Notes: generated by a model from the sequence alone, not told the origin. A stretch of DNA of 64,000 bases from Acytostelium subglobosum LB1 (GCF_000787575.1 NW_012236531.1:705396-769395), one strand, 5' to 3'; positions 42,434 to 55,939 are shown, counted from the first letter of the stretch. Numbers and translations are program-made.

Positions 42434-45400
42434 TTATTCGGCATTGATCATTCTGAGCAACATTGCTTCGATGGAAGCACCTGGACTGAATGCCATGACT
42501 ACACCTTGTTGCAATCCCTTTCCATTCTCGATCTTGAGTACCTTGATCTTCTCGAGGATACGCTTGAGTACGTAGAGTGCAGAGCACGACACCATGTTTC
42601 CGTACCACTTCATCACCTCGTATGACTCAGCCAACTCCTCGGCACCCAAGTTGAGACCCTGGTGCACGGCCTCCAAGATCTTACGTCCACCTGGATGGAC
42701 AGCCCAGAACTCCATGTCGCTGACTTCCAGCTCGTGACCACCCAAGAATGAGTCCATGGTGGACTTGATGCTCTTCTCGATGGCAGTTGAGAGTGTTGGT
42801 CTGAGAGTAAGATCGATACCTCTGTTGCCCATGTGCATGAAGAGTGCGTCTCCAGAGTCCTTCATGAGGAAAGAGATGTCGTCGACCACCTGAAGCTTGC
42901 CAACGAGGTTGGCCTTTGGCTGGCATGTGACCAATGCAGCGGCACAACCATCGGAGAAGATGCAGCCAGAGACAATGTCACCCTTCTCGTTGGGATCAAT
43001 GTCCATGTTGGTGGTGGACGACTCGACGGCCATCACAAGAACGTAGGTACCTGGTCTGTTTCTGGCGTGGACGGCAGCTGTTCTAAGGGCAATGACTGCA
43101 GCACCACAGCCCATAAAGTTGATCATTGTTCTGCCAACTGTCTGCTCAAGGTTGAGTGCGCGACAGAGAGTGGCATCGATTGATGGTGCAAGGATACCAG
43201 TGGATGTGACACCGACAACATGTGAGATCAATGATCGGTCGACGTTGTTCTTCTGGATGATGCGCTCACCAGCCTCCACGATGGTCTTGTGGATGATAGT
43301 TGGGAACATCATGTTCTTCTCGGAAGTGGACATGGCGTTGAGAGTCATGTGGTCCTTGGTGTCAACAAACATGTAGCGCTCCTTGATCTTGCAGTTCTTG
43401 TAGACGTTGGTCATGAAGGTCAACTCCTTAGTGTGGTCCTTGTATGAGTCAAACACGTGCTTCTGAGTGGTTGGATATGGAGCAGAGAGTGGCTCAATGG
43501 CGTAGATAGCAGTGGCAAAGTCGGCAGGAGTGAGATCGACGGCGGGAAGCATTGGCTTGGCCGAATCCGACTTGGGCGATGGTGGCATGGAGATGGTCTT
43601 GGTTGGGGAGTTGCCGCGTGGGGACAGTGGAGAGACTGGTGTGGTGGCAGCTGAGCTGAGGGGAGTGAAGTAGGATGGTGGGGCAATCTGTTGCTTCTCC
43701 ACGATCACCTTGGCCTTGTTGACGCGGACTGTTGGCACGGCCAGCGAGATGGTGTCGACCTTTGGCAAAAGGGCATTGGCAACGGCCTTCTTCTGGTCGG
43801 CCAATCTGTTTCTTGGCTTGATTGACTCGATGGTGGCCTTGATCACCTCGCTCTCGTAGTCCTCGGCAGTCTTCTTGGCAGATGGACCTGCAGATGGGTT
43901 GATCTTGCTGATGATCTTGCTGATCGAGGCCTTGGGATCGAGAAGTGAGAGCGATGGAACAAAGACGCTGAACTTCTTGTGGATCGAGTTGGAGAGCTCG
44001 GAAGCGAGCAATGAATCCAGACCAAGGTCCTTAAAGGCAGAGTTGGCATCGATCTTCTCAATCTTGATCTCCATGATGTTGGACAGGATCTCCTTGAGTG
44101 ATTGCTCAATGTCGGCGGATGATTGGTCCGATGACTCGGAGGCGTCAGCACCAACAGTCTCATTGTCCTCGGCGACAATGTCAACAGTCTCCTCAATGCT
44201 GAAGCAGCTCTGACCTCTGAAGCCTGGAACGGATGCGAGCCACTTGGCAAACTTGAAGTCGCAGTAGTGGATCACTGACTCCTTGCTCTTGTTGCTGAGA
44301 CACTGAGCCAGTCCCTCAGCCATTGAGTTGAGGCTGGCGTATGGTGTGAAGCCCATGTTGCTGAGAATGAAAGTGACCTTCTCGTCAGCAGACATACCAA
44401 TCTCAGGGATTGGTGCCAGATGGAGACAGCTGGCCTTGAGTCCACTGTTGATACGCTGATGAGTGAGTGCCTCAACGAATCTGTTGCCAGTAGCGTAATT
44501 GGCCTGTCCTGGGTTTCCAAGGGCAGTGATGGCCGATCCAATTGTGACAAAGTAGTCCAGCTGGAGGTTGAGCGAGGCGTTGTGCAGGTTGATGGCACTG
44601 GTGGCTTTGGAGTGGAAGGCTGTGTTGAAGCTGTCTACAGTTTGCTCGACGATGCGACGATCGCTGAGCAGACCGGCAGTGTGGAAGATACCCTTGAGGT
44701 TGGCGTACTTGGACACAAGTGCGCTGACCTGGCTGGCGCTGGTCAGATCGCAAGTCTCGACAACGAAGCTGATGTTGTGCTTCTCAACGATCGACTGAAG
44801 GAACACCTGCTTCTGCATGGTGTCAGCGCCGCGCTTGGAGGCAAAGACGAGCTCGGTAGCTCCCATGGCGATCAGCTTCTTGGCCAAAGTCATGGCAAGA
44901 CCTCCCAGACCGGTGATCAGGTAGGTGGCATTGGCGTTGAGCTGGAGGGTGAGGTCCTTGGTGGTGGCCTTGTCAAGCTCGACCCAGCTGACCAAGTTCT
45001 TGCCAATGTGGTTGCCAGTGGACATGTGGCGCACAGACTGCACGACGTTGCTGATGCTGAATGCTGTGAATGGCAGTGGCTTGAGGTCCTTTGACTCAAA
45101 CAATGGGATCAGTGTGTCCAGCATCATCTTGGAGAGGTACTGGCGACGGTTGACGGTCATCTGTGCGACGTCAACAGCGAGGTAGGACAGGTTGTTCCTG
45201 AAGGGCAGCAGTCCAATCTTTGAGTCTGAGTAGATGTCCTTCTTGCCAATCTCGACGAAGCGACCATAGTTGGCAAGTGCCAAGATGCTCTTGTCGATGA
45301 GCTCGCCAGAGAGAGAGTTGAGAACAACGTCCACACCTTGTCCGTTGGTGGCGGCGAGGATCTCCTCGAGGAAGCTGCCATTGCGAGAGTTGTAGATGTG

Positions 45401-48400
45401 GTCGGCTGGGATGCCAACGGTGGATTGCAAGTACTGTCTCTTGTCCTTGGTGCCGACTGTGACAAAGACCTCGGCGCCCAGGTACTGAGCAATCTGCACG
45501 GCAGAGAGACCAACACCTCCAGCGGCAGAGTGAATGAGGATCTTCTCGCCCTTCTGGAGCTTGGCCTGCACGACGATGGAGTACCAGGCGGTGAGGAAGG
45601 TGATTGGGATGGTGGTGGCCTCGGCGGCGGTCAGGCCCTTTGGCATTGGGAAGACCAAGTCGGTGGGACAGGTGATGTGCGAGCACATTGAGCGGGCCAT
45701 GTGCATACCAAACACTTGATCGCCAACCTGGAACTGCGAGACGTTGTCACCGACGGCAGTGATGACACCAGCAAACTCATCTCCGATTGTGGTGAGATGG
45801 TTGGGATCGTAGTCGCGGCCCAAAGTCTTAAGGATATCTCTAAAGTTGAGGGAGGTGATCTCGACCTTGACCTCAACCTCGTTGGCGCGTGGCTTGTGTC
45901 TTGGGGTCTCGACGATGGCCATGTCCGAGATGACACCATTGTCACTGATCTCAACCTGGTAGCGACGCTCACTTCGGTTGTTTGATGAGATGCTTGGAGC
46001 GTCCTCAGCCAGGACGGTCTGGTTCTTGAGCTGGTAGGTGTAGCGTTTGCCGGCTCTGAAGGCAACCTCCCAGCTGCAGTCAGACTTGGAGAGCTCGACA
46101 AACAGGGTGGAGGCGTCGGTGGTGTGATCAATGTCGATCATTGAGCAGTGCAGTGGGCTGTACTCGTTGGTGAACACACGCAACAGGCCGACCACAGAGT
46201 ATTGAGTGTAGTCCAACACGTCTGACTTGAGGATGCTCTGGCCGCCCTGGGTGACCAGGGTGAAGCGACCAGTCCACTCACAGGCGATGGCCTCCTGGAG
46301 GAGCAGCAAGAGACGCGAGTAGGCGCGCTCAACCAACATAGTAGTCTCGTTGGTGGCATTGTTAGATTGGAAGAAGCCTGGCAACACGATTGTGTTCCAG
46401 TTCTTGGTGTTTACGACGCTGTTGAGCGCGGCGAACAGGGCCTTTGGACAGTTGTCGTTGAGGGGGAGATTGATGATGTGGGCGCCTCCAGCAGAGGACA
46501 CGGCGAAGGACTCCTCGGTCTGCTTGACAATGACGAGGTTGATGACCTTCTTGTTGAGAGTGTCCAAGAGCTGCTTGGTGAGCTCGGATGACTCGTCGTC
46601 GGTGAAGACGATGAGGTTCTCGAAGCGAGCATCCTTGACGATTTGGCCCTCGCTGGTGATGGACCACTCATAGCTGTAGAGCTGCTCGTTCAGCTTGGCG
46701 ACAGACTCGACGGCGTCGACTGCACCGGTTGATGCACTTCTGGCAATGCACTTCATGGTCATGTTCTTGAACTGGCACACGACTTGTCCATTCTGCTTGG
46801 TGACAGTGATGTCACAGACGAATGTGGTTTTGTCCTTGTGATTGGTGATTGTGGTGCAAGAGTAGAGGGTGGCACGCAAGTCACCGACCTGCTGTGGGGT
46901 GCTGCTGATCAACTTGTCGAACGACTGAGGGATCCAGAGACCTTGCTTGGCATCCTCAATTGGAGCAAAGCATGATTGGAACACAGCGTCCAATACTGAT
47001 GGATGCAACAGGGCAAAGTCCTGGGTGGCGTGGAGCTGGAGATCGGTGGTGGCAGGCAGCTGGATCTCAGACACTTGGCTGTGGTTGTCGATGGCGATGT
47101 ACTTCTGAAGACCCTGGAAGCTTGGGCCGTAGTTGTAGCCCAGTTTAGAAATGTTGGCGTAGAAGTCTGCGCCAGAGACGACCTTTTGGCCGCTGGTGGA
47201 GGGAACAGCAAAGGCTGGAAGGGTCTCGTTGGCTGAGGGCACGACCTTTCCGTTGGCATGCACGGTCCACTTGACTGGCACAGTAGTGGGGTCAGAGATA
47301 CTGGCAATCTCAAACTGAGTGAGCGATGAGTTGAAGTTGATCTGGATGGTGTTGTTGAACTTGGCGTCGATCTCGAGAGCGGTCTTGATCTCAAAGTTGG
47401 ACACCTCAAAGTTTGGTGAGGGCAGCTCGGCGCGCAGCTCATCCATTGCAGAGTAGACGACCTCAAGGAAGAAGGCGTATGGTACGATGGCAACGTTCTG
47501 GATCTTGTGGTCGGCCAAGTAACGGAAGCGGGTCGAGTCAAGGCTGACCTCAAAGGATGGGGTGGCCGAGACGAGGCGACGCGAGAGAGAAGCACGCTTG
47601 GGGAGACCGACACGGTCCTGAATAGATTGGTTGGATTCGATCCAGTAAGAGTCGAGGTTCCAACGACGAGCTGGCAAGCGGATGGCAGTGTGCACGCGAC
47701 GACGGTACAAAGCCTCCCAGTTGATGTCAAAGCCGTTGACGTAGAGCTTGGACAGGGTCTCCATGATCGTGGTGAAGTTTGGTGCATCACGCGACATTGT
47801 TGGGAAGATGATGTGGTTGCTGCTGCGCTCCCTGATCATGTGGTTGACAAAGAACGAGATGATTGGGTGTGCAGACACCTCGATGTAGCAGTCAAACTCC
47901 TCGAGACGCACCAGCTCAGACAGGGCCTCCTTGAACATGACGGTCTCGCGAAGGTTCGACCACCAGTAGTCGACGTTGAGCAGATGCTTGTAGTTGTTGG
48001 CATCGATCAGCTTGCCCAGAGTGGTGGAGTAGAATGGTACCAAAGGCTCGTTGTGAGTGATGCGTGGGAAGGTGCTGTAGAACTCGTCCTTGATTGTGTC
48101 CATCAAGTATGAGTGGAAACCTGCATTGATCCTGATGGGCTTGAAGGCCACGTGCTCGTCCTTCATGATGCTCATGAACGAGTCCATGTAGGCGTTGCTG
48201 CCACTGATGCCAACAGACTTTGAAGAGTTGTTGCCAGCGATGACGATCTTGCCAGTGAGGCCGTACTTGTCGACCAGGGCAAGGATGTCCTCCTTGGATG
48301 AGACGGTGATGCACATCTTGCCAGTGCCAGTGGTCTTGTTCTGGAGGTGGGAGCGAGTCCACATCAACTTGATCGAGTCCTCGAGTGAGAGAACGCCAGC

Positions 48401-50553
48401 GACGTGGGCAGCGACGACCTCACCAAGTGAGTGACCAATAACAGAGGCTGGGCGAACGCCAGCAGCCTTGAGCACGGCACAGATACCGACCTGAGTGGCA
48501 AAGATTGATGGCTGGGCCAACCAGGTGTCGTGGATGGCCTCAGTGTTGCGTGGGTCAAACAGCTTGTCGATGATCGACCAGCCAGACAGAGCGTGGAACA
48601 GGCTGGAGCACTTCTTGAACTCGTTGCGGAAGATGAAGTTACCCTCAAACAGCTCCTTGCCCATGGAGATCCATTGCTGGCCCTGGCCGGAGCAGACAAA
48701 GGCGATCTTCTTCTTGTCGAATGTGTTGGCGGCATTGTCATCACGCTGGAAAGTGTTGGACACATCCTCAGAGTTGGCATCACCGACAAAGTTCTTCAAC
48801 TTGGCGACCAGGTCATCGACTGAGTCCACAAGGAAGGACACACGGTTAGCCAGATGGTTGGTGCGCACAGTCGATGAGTAGCACAGATCCTTGATTGAGT
48901 GCTTCTCGCCACTCTCCTCGATAAAGTCAACCATATCCTGGCAACGCTGCTTGAGGGCGTGCTGATCGTTGAGGTTGGTCGAGACGGTGAACACCTCGAG
49001 ATGCTTGGATGAAGTGACAGCGGCCTCCTCTCCATCGGACGAGTCGCTCGATGTCTTGGGCATGTAGTTGGAGATCAGGATGCTGGCGTTTGAACCACCA
49101 ACACCGAATGAGTTGACGATGGCCAAGCGACGCTCGTCAGCCCAGGCAGTGACAGCGGTTGGCACTGAGAGGTTGAGAGTGTCGAATGGGATCTTGGGGT
49201 TGAGGTTCTTGAAGCCGGCTGGAGCGATTGGGGCGATCAGCTTGTGCTTCAAGCAGGCCATGGTCTTGATGAGACCACAGATGCCAGAGGCACCCTCCAA
49301 ATGTCCAAGGTTGGACTTGACACTGCCAATGGGCAGGGGTGTCTCGCGGTGAGCGCCAATCGACATACCGATGGCCTCAAGCTCGTTGGCATCACCCATC
49401 TGGGTGCCAGTGCCGTGGCACTCAAAGTAGCCAATCTCATTTGGCAGGACGTTGGCGCCATCGAGCAGACGGCACAACAAAGCCTCCTGTTGGATAGCAC
49501 GTGGGGCAGTGATACCACTTGGTGTCTGACCATTCTGTTTGTGATTGATTGATAATGAGTTAGGCGAATGAGTGATTGATGTATACAACTACAACTACAT
49601 ACTTGATTGGTAACAGTGTTGAGGATGACAGAGTAGATCTCGTCCTTGTCTCTGATGGCATCGGTGAGGTTCTTTAGGATGAGAACACCAGCACCTTCAG
49701 CGCGAACGTATCCGCTAGCGCGGTCGTCGAAACTGTAGCAGCGTCCGTTGGGCTCAGTCGAGAGCAGACCAGCCTTGCCATAGTCGAGCGATTGTAAGGG
49801 TGAGGCAACGACGTTGACACCTCCGACGATGGCAACCTTGCACTCATCGCGCCAGATGCTGTTGGCGCCCAGATGAATGGCGACGAGCGATGAAGAGCAA
49901 GCAGTGTTGACAGTCATGCTTGGGCCGGCAATGTCCAAGAAGTAGGACAGACGGTTAGAAAGGAATGAAGAGTTGCATCCCTGTGTTGAGAACTGGTTGA
50001 TCTCAGTCTGACCCATCGTTCTCTGATAGTCTGATGAGCTAGAACCAATGAACACACCAGCAGAAGTGCCCTTTACTTGTTTAAAAGACAACTTTGCATC
50101 CTCCAATGCTTCCATAGCGACCTATATATTGTTGTTTAGTATTAGTATACATTGTATATGTATGTTTGTATATGTATGATTGATTGAATGAACGAATGAA
50201 TGAGCTAGAACAACTTCACAAAGTTGACAAATGTGGGGAAGTCCCATAAATTAAGAATTACATACTTGAAGAATTAGTCTCTGTTGTGGATCGATCTGAG
50301 CGGCTTCCTTGGGAGACATGCCAAAGAATTGTGGATCGAACTTGTCAAGATCGGAAATGAATCCACCTTGTCTGTTGTTGAGCTTGAACTCCTTCTGTGC
50401 AATGGCGTCGGCATCCCAGCGATCGGCAGGTATCCTTGTCAAACAGTCTCCTCCATTGGCAACAACATTCCAGAACTCATCAATGTTGGTGATGTCTCCT
50501 GGGAACTTGCAACCAACTCCAATAATAGCGATAGGTTGTTGATTTCTGCTCAT
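42434..50553 (-). CDS. Steely-type hybrid polyketide synthase (type I modules fused to type III CHS domain)
   Basis: Three coding exons, 50553-50266, 50121-49603 and 49534-42434, give 2,635 residues; a 5'-UTR intron (50637-50559) is also likely. Domains in order: ketosynthase (NTACSSS, Cys about 171; ECHGTGTQMGD; KSNLGHLEG), acyltransferase (FVCSGQGQQW, GHSLGE about 637), dehydratase (LADHKIQNVAIVP about 940), enoyl reductase (SAAGGVGLSAVQ about 1607), ketoreductase (TYLITGLGGLA about 1805), acyl carrier (LGLDSLL about 2107), a Pro/Ser linker, then a chalcone-synthase-like type III domain with NFMGCGAA (Cys about 2411), WAVHPGG (His) and YGNMVSCS (Asn). This is the layout of D. discoideum Steely1/2, which make an acyl chain and hand it to the CHS domain for cyclisation to MPBD or the DIF-1 precursor. 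No methyltransferase block is evident between DH and ER. Confidence 0.93.
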
Positions 50554-50558
50554 TGTGA

Positions 50559-50637
50559 CTATATAAAGGGAAAATAATTATTTATTAATATTTTGATTGA
50601 TACTGGAATGATTCCAATCAGATAATTTGATACTTAC
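50559..50637 (-). other. probable intron in the 5' leader of the Steely gene
   Basis: On the minus strand a GTAAGTATC donor (50637) and TTTATATAG acceptor (50559) are separated by 79 AT-rich bases, with the start codon five bases after the acceptor. Position and composition match other introns of this genome. Confidence 0.45.
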
Positions 50638-52917
50638 AAATATTGGAAATATAATTATATATTATAAGATGGTAATGGTATAGATTATAATAATACTAAT
50701 AATTAATTGATTGATTGATTGTTTGGGATAGTTCCACTCAAATTTAAATAATTGAATGAATGAATGAATGATTGAAAGAGTGAAAAGAATGAAGGGCGGC
50801 CTTGATGATATAATAGTAAGGTTAAGGCTCAAACAATGTAATAATAATAATAATCGAATGAATGATTATGTATGATTGGAGATAATTTAATATAAGTGTA
50901 TATATATTTGTTTATCAAGTCTTTGGGAACTTGTGATTGATTGGTTGTTTGATTGATTGAATGTCTATTTATTACATCGATAAACAACTCGGGTGTCGTC
51001 CAAGCAAGACAGAGGCAATCAATCATTCAATGAGGTTGGTGTCATCGACTCCGCCACAGGTGGTGGTGGTGGAACAATTAGATGTCGGGGTCGTTTCATC
51101 ATCAGTAACCTAACTTCATTAATCTGAAAGATATCCTCTGATAATAGTTGCAGAAGGTGGCTAGGTTGGCATTCAACGATGTTGCCAGTCAGTCAAGTCA
51201 ACAGTGAGTCCGAGGAGATGGATGGTGGTACTGAAAGACACTCACTCTCATACACTCACTCACTCAATCAATCACTCGGTCACAGTTTGTAGATGCGCAG
51301 TTAAAGACGAATGTGGCCAGGGGAGGCTGAGTATATGTCAATATAGCCTTACCCTATATATGACGTTTAGAATGATGATAGGTTTGCAAATCGCATCACC
51401 AACTATGTCTCCACACACACTGGGCGGCGACCAATCAATGGACCATCATCAAAAGTAAAGGGTCCCAAATATCAAACTGAAGTTACACTAACTCAGCCAC
51501 TCACTCACTCATCGAACACTGTTCATAGAACAAACACACCGCAGCACTGCGGGTCATTCAGTCGTTGGCACTCTCTTTAACTGAGTCGGTCGGTCGAGGC
51601 AGCGAGTCGAAGTTGTTGTTTGATTGATTTCTTGATTGGTGTGTGTCAGGTCTTCCCAATATTCTGACCATGTTCCAAGCATACAACCTACATTCACAAA
51701 GAAGGACATCTTTGGGCAATCAGTTTAAGTGGCATCGAACACACACTCAATCACATTGGGTGAGTGTGTATCACCCCATCTTTCAGTTTGTATTATGTGG
51801 TCGATCACTTTTCAAATCACTCCTACACATACACACATCTTCTTTTATTTGTTGTCAAAAGGTGGGTGTGAGTTGTCGTTTGAGAAATGCAAAGTGTAGG
51901 TTCAGAATGGTGTTAGTCATGTTGCTGCTCATTGTTGTTGCATCTGCAACACACACACACACACTCAAACACACATTAACATTGACCAATCAACAATAGA
52001 CACTCACCCACATTCATTCACTCGCGCGACTCATTTATGTTGTCAAGCTGCACAAACAAAACAGACATGATGTGAAGATGGACGTCATGTGGTCCAACAA
52101 GTTCAAAGATATAAATAACCTGAAGTGGAAGGTACACACCACAACAACACCCACCAATCACAACCCATCACTTACTAACTCAAATGTGTCGATGGCCCTT
52201 GATTGAGTAGACTGTGTGTGCTGTAGGCCTTTGCAGTTGCTTACGCAAGATGTTTAGATTGTTGACCTCTCATCTCACGCCACATTACATGTATGAATGA
52301 ATGAATGAAACATATGACTGACTGACTGAGGCAACAACAACGATGTTTGTTGTTTTAGTCTCTCCACATGTTAAGAGAACTCCACCGACACCACTCAGTG
52401 TTCTCACTTCCTAAAGTACTTGCGGCTGCTCTTCAATGATGCTTCCAGTGCCTACTGCTGAATGTCAATGTGCCTCCTGGGATTAATGACAGAATAATAT
52501 CTCTCAACTACTACTCTACATCGTACATCACCACCATCATCATATATACATACAGTCATCACAGTCGTCATCTCATAAGTTGAGTGTGTGTGTTCATCAT
52601 CATCTTAGTTCACTACCCCACCCCACCATCATAGACCATCGTAGCCCCTGCCCTGCCCCCACATCTACTGCCCCGACTCCAACCAACCAACCACTGGCAA
52701 CCATCAGAGTTGTCGTTGGACCTCTAAGTGACTACTAATATAAATAGACACGAGTCTTCATTCATTTCCAATCATCCAGTACAATCAAACAATCATTCAA
52801 TCATTCAATCAAACAGTATATTATTTATATCAATCAATCCCATCAATCACATCCATTCATTCACTCAATCGATCAATCAATCATTGTATAATATAACTAC
52901 AACAATCAATCCAAAAC
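50638..52917. promoter_or_regulatory. 2.3 kb divergent spacer between Steely PKS and halogenase
   Basis: No believable gene is seen on either strand. The middle is less AT-rich than other spacers, with many CACTCACTCA/TGAGTGAG runs, CACACA tracts and (ATCA)n. A TATA-like TATAAATAG lies at 52739-52747, about 170 bases before the halogenase ATG, and is followed by an (ATCA)n leader. This is one of the longest gene-free stretches in the window and the only region that could hold a shared two-way promoter with developmental control elements. Confidence 0.5.
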
Positions 52918-54899
52918 ATGGATCCAACGGATATCCAATCAGACTTGAAGGACAAGTTGTTTGGAGCACGTAAGAACTGCTCCACACCATCCGGCTCAAC
53001 AATGGAAGCTGTTGGCAACAAGCATTATGACGTCGTGGTGATCGGCGCTGGAATTGCTGGTCTGTCCGCCGTCCGCCATCTGCTCCTGAAGATCCCCGAG
53101 CTGAGAGCCAACCGCGTTGCTGTGATCGACCCCCGCAGCAGCATCAGGAACAACCTGCTCGAGGACTACAAGGTCGGCGAGTCGACCGTCGAGATCTCGG
53201 GCATGTTCTTTGCCCGCGAGCTCGAGCTCCAGGACTACCTGATCGAGAACCAGCCACCCAAGTTCTCGCTCCAGTTCCACTGGCCCAAGAAGGTGGACAA
53301 GACCGACTCGATGGACGACTACCACAGCACCTGGGCCGTCAAGAACCCCGACATCCAGGCGTTCCAGCTCAACCGCTCCAAGATGGAGAAGGACCTGCTG
53401 CAGATGGTCATCGACCAAGGTGCCGTCTACTACCACGGCCGTGTGAAGGACGTCGACATTGGCATGGGCGACGCCGTCAAGACCATCGACATCCAGATGC
53501 TCTCGGAGGAGGTCAACTTTGACGATCAGAAGCCGCTGGAGAGGATCAACATCACCACCGACTACATCGCCGACGCCAGTGGCCGTAACTTTATCATTGG
53601 CACGCGTACCGACAATGTGCTCAAGGACCCCAAGCATCTGTTTGGTCTGCAGAACGCTTCTACATGGCTGCGTGTCAAGAACACCGACAAGAAGTACTTT
53701 GACTTCAACGATCAGAGCGTGACTTCCAGTTGGTACTATGCCACAAACCACTTCTTCGGCCCAGGCTACTGGATCTGGATGATCCCCATCGAGCGTGCTA
53801 CCCACGACTTCTCCATCGGTGTCTCCTATCACCGTGACAAGTATGATCCAAGTGAGTTCAACAGGTATGTATTCATTCATTCATTCACTTCACTTGGAAT
53901 CATTCCAAACATATAAACTAACTCACTAAATCAATCAATCAAATACTTAGCTTGGACAAGTTCATGGCCTTCCTTGAGACCAACCAGAAGGTACTGTACA
54001 ACATCATCAAGAGTGGTGAGATTGTTGACTTCCATAGATGGCCGAGATTGGCACACACTTCAAAGGTGTTTGTGTCTGAGGACAACTGGTGTGTGCTCGG
54101 TGATGCCGCTGCAATCTTTGATCCATTCTACTCAACTGGAATGGTGATGATTGCCATGGAGGTCGAGTGTCTGACCGAGTTGACCAAGTACCGTCTGAGT
54201 GGCGACAAGTGCGCCACAAAGACCCGTCAGCAAGCCTACGACAAGTTGATCCGCGCCATCACTCAGACCAACTGCCATCTGATCAAGAAGCACTCTGACC
54301 ATCTGGGCAATGCATCGATCATGTCATGGCGTATCTACCTCGAGTCGCTCTCCTACTTTGGTATCTTGCTGCCGGCCTACATTGGCAAGTACCATTTGTG
54401 TCCCATCTTTGGCCACGAGTTTGCCGACAACAACTGGCGTCTGATCGAGTTCCGCGACCGCCTGCTCAACCTGATGGACTACATCGGCCAGCAGGGCCAG
54501 AACGTCGGCTTCATGGACAACCATCGCGGTGGCCAGCTGATCGGATCGTTCTGCCCCACTTCGTCCTGGGACTATGAGCACTGCATCTCAATGTGCATGT
54601 ACGGCCACAAGCGTCTCAACCTGCACAAGTACATGATCTGGACACACTTCTACCAGATGGCTGGTGTGATCAAGATGTTGTACCGCGCATTTGGTGCTCG
54701 TCTGCTGCTGAATGGTGACTTCCAGTGGATGATGACGCACACGATGAAGACCATGGGCTTCCACTCGGTCAAGTCCTGGGTACACTACCTGTCCAACATT
54801 AGCAATCCAGTGACCGACGACTACTACGACAGGAACCAGATCTCCTTCAAGGAGTACCAGTACACTGGAGAAGCCGTGCCTTGGGAGTCATCAATGTAA
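52918..54899 (+). CDS. flavin-dependent halogenase (ChlA-like)
   Basis: Two exons, 52918-53864 and 53951-54899, give 631 residues. The intron carries (ATTC)n/(ATCA)n. The FAD-binding GAGIAG (residues 43-48) follows a 37-residue N-terminal extension. YKVGEST (Lys about 85) matches the catalytic-lysine region, and GYWIWMIPIE (about 283-292) is the WxWxIP signature that separates halogenases from ordinary flavin monooxygenases. LGDAAAIFDPFYSTG is the second FAD motif. The C-terminal 250 residues are the helical extension of phenol-type halogenases. D. discoideum ChlA chlorinates the phloroglucinol precursor of DIF-1. Here the gene is the divergent neighbour of a Steely synthase, which suggests that it chlorinates that enzyme's product (inference). 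Confidence 0.9.
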
Positions 54900-55158
54900 G
54901 CTGCGCTGCTGGGTTACCAAAGTAACAGGTTGCTCAATATATATATATATCTCTCGCTGTCCATACTCCATCTTCTCTTCTTAATATATATTTCTTTAAT
55001 AAATTAAATAATTATTAATATACACATTCTTTAACCTGGCGACTAGTCAATGGAAATTACCTTGGCGATTAAGGTAGATACTCTGGAGAGTGTTCCTGTT
55101 GTAGGAAGTTTATCTTTTATTTTAGCTCTAGAGATGATGGAATGTGGCCAATCAACAA

Positions 55159-55560
55159 TTAAACTTTTGGCCTCATATGGATATTATAGGTGGCGGTAGT
55201 TGCAACACCTTTGTCGTACTGGGCAAATACAATTGAGGTTTGGACATTGGGGAGAATGTCGATATACTCGGTGTTGTCACAGGTCTCGAACACATAAGAT
55301 GACAACTTTCCAACAATGAACTTGTAGTTTACCAATAATCTCTCCAAGGTGGTATATAATGATGTCTTTGCTGTTCAGTGCAACGCTTCCACCTTTCACT
55401 AGTACAGCCGTCTCGGTTCTCTGTAAGATATTGTTCTCCAACCTCTCGAGGGTAATTTCATAGGCACCGACGTTACCAGTATCCAGATTGACGTGCATTG
55501 GTTCAACTTTGCAGATCTTACCAATAATAGAGGGGATTGGAAGATAAAAAGCAAAGTTAT
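55159..55560 (-). pseudogene. degraded coding-like sequence of unknown family
   Basis: The minus strand reads like protein from about 55560 to 55159 (IPSIIGKICKVEPMHVNLD at the start, YDKGVATTATYNIHMRPKV at the end), but not as one continuous frame. Not recognised. A second stretch of similar character, also minus strand, lies at 56020-56260 on the other side of the tRNA gene; the two may be remnants of one unit. Confidence 0.35.
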
Positions 55561-55879
55561 ATCAAACTAATAGGAACAAGAAAGTTAAATTTAATAATAA
55601 TTTGTTCATAGTTGATAAGTATAATGTTCAATAATTATTATAAAAATGCTGGAAAGGAAAATGATACAAGAGTGAAGTGTAGTCCAGTGGACACCTTTTT
55701 TTGGACAACTTGTTCAATCAAGTTTATGAACTAGAACTTCCACTAGAGTTCCTTTTTGCCCAATGTTTGTTTTTTTTGACGAGTTACAGAAGTCTTTCAG
55801 ACTAAAGGCCACCTTTTTGGGAAAAAATCGTGCTATTTTTAGCTTAAAAGCAACAAAAGAACAATCGATTTCACTTCTG

Positions 55880-55907
55880 TTTTTATACCGGCCAACGGGT
55901 ATAAAAA
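55880..55907. repeat. perfect hairpin upstream of the tRNA gene
   Basis: TTTTTATACC at 55880-55889 and GGTATAAAAA at 55898-55907 form a perfect 10-bp inverted repeat with an 8-base loop (GGCCAACG), 33 bases before the tRNA-His gene. No A/B-box function is obvious. Confidence 0.6.
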
Positions 55908-55939
55908 CAAAAGATTGGGGTTGTGGGCATCATCCATTC

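Noticed and set aside
51643-51999. 118-codon ORF in the PKS/halogenase spacer
   Set aside because: Composition is that of simple CACA/ATCA sequence, with no homologous motif and no promoter or polyadenylation context.
52996-53880. 294-codon minus-strand ORF
   Set aside because: Exact antisense shadow of the halogenase first exon, caused by its high third-position GC.
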